DNA from: a bacterium
GTDB taxonomy: Bacteria; Patescibacteriota; Minisyncoccia; UBA6257; Brennerbacteraceae
DNA length: 6,992 bases
Direction: 5' to 3'
Assembly (NCBI GenBank): GCA_027310425.1
Contig: DAIDAW010000026.1
Span: 1 to 6,992, forward strand
Positions 3,983 through 6,992 of the stretch are shown in pieces (the first letter of the stretch is position 1; each line of letters starts with the position of its first letter). A model generated the notes under the pieces. That model had not been told where the DNA came from. It did no database searches and saw only the letters and a list, made by a program, of their open reading frames with translations. The position numbers and the translations under genes were made by a program.

Positions 3983-5677
3983 ATGGTGAAACACATTCTC
4001 GATTCCGATGCAGCATCGTTCGCGTGCGAACAGTGCGGTTCCCGGTATACGGAAAAGCAGTGGGCGGAAAAATGCGAAGCGTGGTGCGCAAAGTATCATC
4101 AATGCAATGCGGAGATTGCCGCGCACGCGCTCCCGGAGGCGCCGGGTGAGGAAACGGCGGCGGCGCAGGAAGCGGGCAAGCAGGCGCGCCGGTCATTCTG
4201 GTCCGTGCTTGCATCCATTTTCAAACAGCCCTTGTATATATTTCTTGCGTTTGACGGCGCGCTTGCGCTCGGCGTGCTCTATTGGTGGCTTCTTTCAAAA
4301 ACCACGACATGGGCGAATTTTTCTTCGATGTATTCCAACGTGCCGATTTATTTCTGGCCGTACGTTTCCCTTACTTTGCTCGGGATGATTTTTTTCGGCA
4401 TGAGCCTGGCGGTTTCCGTATATTCGTGGCAGCATTCCCGGTTGCGCATCGCATCGGATGAAAGCGGCAATGTGCTGGGAGCGACCGTCGGCGCGTTTGC
4501 CGCGGCCTGTCCCGTGTGCGGATCGTTTTTGCTCTCGGCGATCGGCATCACGGGCGGCGTTGCCCTGCTGCCGTTCAAAGGACTCGAGCTGAAGCTTTTG
4601 AGCGTTTTGTTTTTCGCTGGAGCGCTGGTATTCGGCGTGAGAAAATTGGCGCGCGCGGAAAATTGCGAAGCGTGCGAAGTGCAGCAGCAGGAAACAAGTG
4701 GAGTCCGAAAAGCGTCCGACCCTCTTTTTTCCTACCAAACGCTCGCCGCCGTTTCTTTTCTTATTCTTCTTCTCGCCGCTCCCTTGTGGAACCGCGAATT
4801 GATTGCCGCAAGTACAGCCGCGAAAGACGGAACGCTTTTGATGAATAAAGTGAATAACGTTCAAGGCGCCGAGGCGGGCGGTAATACGCTGTACAATACG
4901 GTTGTCGCCGCAGTGCTCCCGCAGCAGGGATTCCAGACGAAGATCATGCTCGATGACGCAATCGTGAAGCTGGTCAAGAACGGCATCATTGATGTTGAGA
5001 AGTTCAAAGAGGTGTACAAGAGCCGCGGATTCAGCGAAGAGGAGCTTGCGCTTCTGACCGCTCCTTCGTACAAGCCGCTTACTATCAATGCGAAGAACGC
5101 CGGCGTACTCATCAATCTTTTCTGGCCGCTCGGGCTTTCCAATAAGACAAAATTCAACGAACAAAGCCCCATGAATAGCGCATCGCTGTTCAATTTCGCT
5201 TCGACCGGCGGCTGGACGCTTGGCAAAGAAAATAACGGCGGCGCGTATTTCAACAAGTATGAGATCGTGAAGCTGACGCCCGCGCAGGAAGCGATTGCGC
5301 TGGAAGTCGCCCAGAATACATATCGGCCGTGCTGCGGGAATTCGAGCTTTTTCCAGGATTGCAACCACGGCTCCGCTTTGCTCGGCGTGATCGAGTTGGG
5401 CGCTGCACAAGGGCTTTCCAAGGAAGAACTGTATCGGGTTGCGCTCCAGTTCAATTCTTTCTGGTTTCCGCAAACGTATGTCAACACCGCGCTCTACTAC
5501 AAGTTGGCGAAGAATATCGATTGGGAGAACGTGAATCCCAAAGAAGTTATGGGCGCCAATTATTCGAGCGGTCCGGGGTGGGCGAAGAATATCGCGCAGC
5601 CGCTTCAGGAGATTATTGCGAAAAATCCCAATCTTATTCCGAAGCAGCAGGGCGGCGGAGGGGGATGCGGCGTGTAA
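3983..5677 (+). CDS. Cysteine-rich five-pass membrane protein with large extracytoplasmic domain, putative metal/thiol handling
   Basis: The 564-residue protein has three parts. Residues 1-70 hold a soluble Cys module (C15-x2-C18, C31-x3-C35-x5-C41, with EKCEAWC) of a kind I recall from archaeal and CPR proteins, likely binding metal. Residues about 82-270 hold five membrane segments (about 83-104, 122-147, 165-197, 203-219, 253-269). The third contains AACPVCGSFLLSAIGITGG, and a cytoplasmic CEAC (C228, C231) follows the fourth. Positive loops (HSRLR after segment 2, RKLAR after segment 4) put the N-terminus inside and residues 270-564 outside. The outer domain carries C450-C451-G, C460-N-H and the tail GGGGGCGV. 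Cysteines on every level of the membrane suggest metal transport or sensing, or thiol redox chemistry, which is inference. I know no named function. ATG 3983 is chosen because an in-frame TGA lies at 3959-3961. There is no Shine-Dalgarno at that start. It is co-transcribed with the next gene. Confidence 0.82.
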   Translation: MVKHILDSDAASFACEQCGSRYTEKQWAEKCEAWCAKYHQCNAEIAAHALPEAPGEETAAAQEAGKQARRSFWSVLASIFKQPLYIFLAFDGALALGVLYWWLLSKTTTWANFSSMYSNVPIYFWPYVSLTLLGMIFFGMSLAVSVYSWQHSRLRIASDESGNVLGATVGAFAAACPVCGSFLLSAIGITGGVALLPFKGLELKLLSVLFFAGALVFGVRKLARAENCEACEVQQQETSGVRKASDPLFSYQTLAAVSFLILLLAAPLWNRELIAASTAAKDGTLLMNKVNNVQGAEAGGNTLYNTVVAAVLPQQGFQTKIMLDDAIVKLVKNGIIDVEKFKEVYKSRGFSEEELALLTAPSYKPLTINAKNAGVLINLFWPLGLSNKTKFNEQSPMNSASLFNFASTGGWTLGKENNGGAYFNKYEIVKLTPAQEAIALEVAQNTYRPCCGNSSFFQDCNHGSALLGVIELGAAQGLSKEELYRVALQFNSFWFPQTYVNTALYYKLAKNIDWENVNPKEVMGANYSSGPGWAKNIAQPLQEIIAKNPNLIPKQQGGGGGCGV

Positions 5678-5693
5678 TGAAAAACGCAGCGAT

Positions 5694-6233
5694 ATGAAAA
5701 CGTTTTTCGACAGCGAACACATGAAGCACAGGCAAGTTTCCCGGCAGGAACGTTATCAGCGCAAGAAGCGCGAGAAGGTTGCCGAGCGCGCGGGAGAGCA
5801 GCGCGCGCGTTTTCTGAAAAAATTTGCACGCGCTGGCGCGGCTTTTCTTGCGGCCGGCAGCGTGATCGGAGGCATTGGCTGGTTTATTGCGGCTCGTCCT
5901 AGCTTGCCGCCCACGACAGCAGAGGGGCATACGGAAGATATGCCGCCGTCGCATATCAGCAGCCAGCCGATTCCCGACAGCACGCAGCGCTATATGCTCG
6001 AACACGCGGACGGGAACGGCATGCCCGGAGTTCTGGTGCAATATAACTGCGCGAAATATTCCTGCGAGCAGAATCTGGCCGGGCAGCTGGTTGACCTGAT
6101 TAAGCAGTATCCTGCGAATGTGTATCTTGCGCCGAATTCGTATGACGGGAAAATCGTGTTGACCAGACTGGGGCGGATGGAAGTTTTGGAATCGTTCGAC
6201 GCAACGCGGATCAAAAATTTCATAGAAGGATAA
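5694..6233 (+). CDS. Single-pass membrane-anchored protein with DUF3105-like domain (179 aa)
   Basis: ATG 5694 to TAA gives 179 residues. The N-terminal 43 residues are strongly basic and cytoplasmic (RQERYQRKKREK). One hydrophobic segment follows at about 45-66 (AGAAFLAAGSVIGGIGWFIA), then a Pro/Ser/Thr linker, then an extracytoplasmic domain (about 98-179). That domain contains YMLEHADG (H104), PGVLVQYNC (C119) with C124, NVYLAPN, IVLTRLGRMEVL and a final FDATRIKNFIEG. The 'EH...PGVl-qYnC...vylAP...k-aLTr-Gr' pattern resembles DUF3105 proteins as I remember them. The function is unknown. It starts 16 bases after the membrane protein's stop with no own promoter or Shine-Dalgarno, so the two are one operon and probably work together outside the membrane. 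A Cys pair in both partners is suggestive of shared metal or disulfide chemistry. Confidence 0.78.
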   Translation: MKTFFDSEHMKHRQVSRQERYQRKKREKVAERAGEQRARFLKKFARAGAAFLAAGSVIGGIGWFIAARPSLPPTTAEGHTEDMPPSHISSQPIPDSTQRYMLEHADGNGMPGVLVQYNCAKYSCEQNLAGQLVDLIKQYPANVYLAPNSYDGKIVLTRLGRMEVLESFDATRIKNFIEG

Positions 6234-6240
6234 CTGTTTT

Positions 6241-6255
6241 GCGCGTTCACCGCGC
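6241..6255 (+). terminator. Weak hairpin after the operon
   Basis: GCGCG (6241-6245) pairs with CGCGC (6251-6255) around TTCAC, 8 bases after the stop of the DUF3105-like gene. No T-tract follows, so it may be an mRNA-end stabiliser or nothing. The hairpin at 6299-6322 could be the real end of this transcript. Confidence 0.25.
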
Positions 6256-6263
6256 TCCGCGTC

Positions 6264-6292
6264 TTGCATTCACAGAGTGGAATCTGTATAAC
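6264..6292 (+). promoter_or_regulatory. Probable promoter of the right-edge metalloprotein gene
   Basis: TTGCAT (6264-6269) and TATAAC (6287-6292) are 17 bases apart. A second TATAAC at 6296-6301 is part of a tandem GTATAACC repeat with a 9-base period. The start would be near 6299, leaving about 54 bases of leader without a Shine-Dalgarno. Confidence 0.5.
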
Positions 6293-6298
6293 CAGTAT

Positions 6299-6322
6299 AA
6301 CCGCCATTTTCCAGCGGTTTTC
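6299..6322 (+). terminator. Hairpin with short T-run, terminator or leader stem
   Basis: AACCGC (6299-6304) pairs with GCGGTT (6314-6319) around a nine-base loop, followed by TTC. It could terminate the upstream operon. It also begins exactly at the predicted start of the downstream transcript, so it could instead be a 5' stem of that mRNA. Confidence 0.4.
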
Positions 6323-6352
6323 ATCCAAGGTTTTAAAGCGTAATTTTTATAT

Positions 6353-6992
6353 ATGCATCTTAAATTTACTATCAATAAAGATTATTTGATTGCCCACACC
6401 TTGGCTTCTACTCATGACAAGAGGTTCTCTTCGCAGAAATATAAAAAAGACATTGGCAGTTTTCAAAATCGCGCTTGGGGAATCTCAAAAGAATTATATA
6501 ACTATATCCCCGGCAGAATAGATGACACTGTGTTTATCTCTTCAGGAGGAGTGATTCCGTATCGAAAGGCTATAGATAAATTACCATCCTATTTTGCGCG
6601 GCTCGCGAAAACAAAAGAATTTCGAAAGATATATCTTCAGACTGAACAATATCGCGCCTGGTGTGAAAAACAATGGGAAAAGAGTTCTAAACGGACTTTG
6701 CGAATTGTCGAAGAATTAACCCAGTTTCGTTTCGAGGACGATTTTACAATCTTTCTCACTCATCCATCGCAACGCAACGGGATGAGTTTCGGGCATCATC
6801 AAATTGCCTGGGGACACCATGAAGATTGGAGGTGTTACACGATCGTTTACCTCTGGCATGAGATTCTGCATTCATATCTGAAAGGTTCAGAATTAAATCA
6901 TGCCTTAATTGAGCTTATTGCGGACCATGAGCTTCGGTATCGCCTCACTGGTGTGAGATACCCACCGTTTATTGGGCACGATCACCTTATGC
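6353..6992 (+). CDS. Putative HExxH metalloprotein/protease, partial (runs off right edge)
   Basis: From ATG 6353 the frame is open for 213 codons to the window edge with no stop. It begins MHLKFTINKDYLIAHTLAST. The clearest feature is YLWHEILHSYL, a zincin HExxH (H169, E170, H173), followed by HALIELIADHELR, where E187 and D191 sit in a helix-like ELIAD suited to the third ligand. His-rich blocks (FGHHQIAWGHH, 147-156) lie just before. This points to a soluble cytoplasmic zinc metalloprotease-like fold, but I do not recognise the family and the C-terminus is missing. No signal peptide is visible. Codons are richer in A/T (AAA, TTT, TAT, ATT, GAA) than in the upstream operon, which could mean a different origin. 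No Shine-Dalgarno precedes the start. A promoter lies at 6264-6292. Confidence 0.7.
   Translation, partial: MHLKFTINKDYLIAHTLASTHDKRFSSQKYKKDIGSFQNRAWGISKELYNYIPGRIDDTVFISSGGVIPYRKAIDKLPSYFARLAKTKEFRKIYLQTEQYRAWCEKQWEKSSKRTLRIVEELTQFRFEDDFTIFLTHPSQRNGMSFGHHQIAWGHHEDWRCYTIVYLWHEILHSYLKGSELNHALIELIADHELRYRLTGVRYPPFIGHDHLM

Noticed and set aside
3958..4149. 64-codon small frame starting behind AAGGGAAGAG in the leader of the membrane protein gene
   Set aside because: It overlaps the start of the membrane protein in another frame and its product is Arg-rich with no motif. It could only be a regulatory upstream frame.
4295..5722. Long open frame (about 475 codons) on the minus strand opposite the membrane protein gene
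   Set aside because: It is a mirror of a GC-rich coding gene. The plus-strand frame has clear membrane segments and Cys motifs, while the minus frame shows no recognisable domain.

Overview
The window looks like a piece of a candidate-phyla-radiation (Patescibacteria/Parcubacteria-type) bacterial chromosome. The main sign is a 51-residue double-CxxC zinc-ribbon protein of the DUF5679 type, which I associate mostly with CPR genomes. Supporting signs are short intergenic spaces, almost no Shine-Dalgarno sequences before intact genes, an HtrA protease without a visible signal peptide, and single tRNA genes scattered between protein genes. The phylum is an inference from style and cannot be proven from this window.

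Layout. Positions 1-209 (minus) hold the N-terminal end of a compact DprA that runs off the left edge. Positions 315-623 (plus) hold what looks like a decayed S24/S26 signal-peptidase-like gene, broken by an in-frame TAG and closed off by a strong terminator at 650-680. Positions 700-920 are an unusually palindrome-rich control region: a 13-bp inverted repeat overlaps a near-consensus promoter, which is followed by a terminator-like hairpin, a 67-nt long hairpin and then the DUF5679 gene. A terminator-like hairpin, tRNA-Ala(UGC) and a small MazG-like pyrophosphohydrolase follow. Convergent to these on the minus strand is an HtrA-type serine protease with one PDZ domain. Upstream of it on the same strand lie tRNA-Ala(GGC) and tRNA-Arg(CCU), three bases apart. 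A VanY-like M15 carboxypeptidase starts divergently, and tRNA-Ser(CGA) follows it from a promoter buried in the carboxypeptidase's last codons.

The most interesting block is 3877-6233. A good promoter drives a two-gene operon: a 564-residue cysteine-rich five-pass membrane protein (cytoplasmic Cys module, intramembrane CPVCG, large extracytoplasmic C-terminal domain with CCG and a Gly-Cys tail), followed 16 bases later by a single-pass membrane-anchored protein with a DUF3105-like domain and its own Cys pair. Together they look like an undescribed envelope metal- or thiol-handling system. The window ends inside an AT-richer gene for a putative HExxH metalloprotein (6353 to the right edge).

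Expression pattern. The starts of dprA, htrA and the M15 carboxypeptidase each have a -10-like hexamer ending exactly 7 bases before an ATG, which suggests leaderless mRNAs. Three other promoters (748-776, 3681-3709, 3877-3905) and a fourth probable one (6264-6292) have two hexamers with 17-base spacers.
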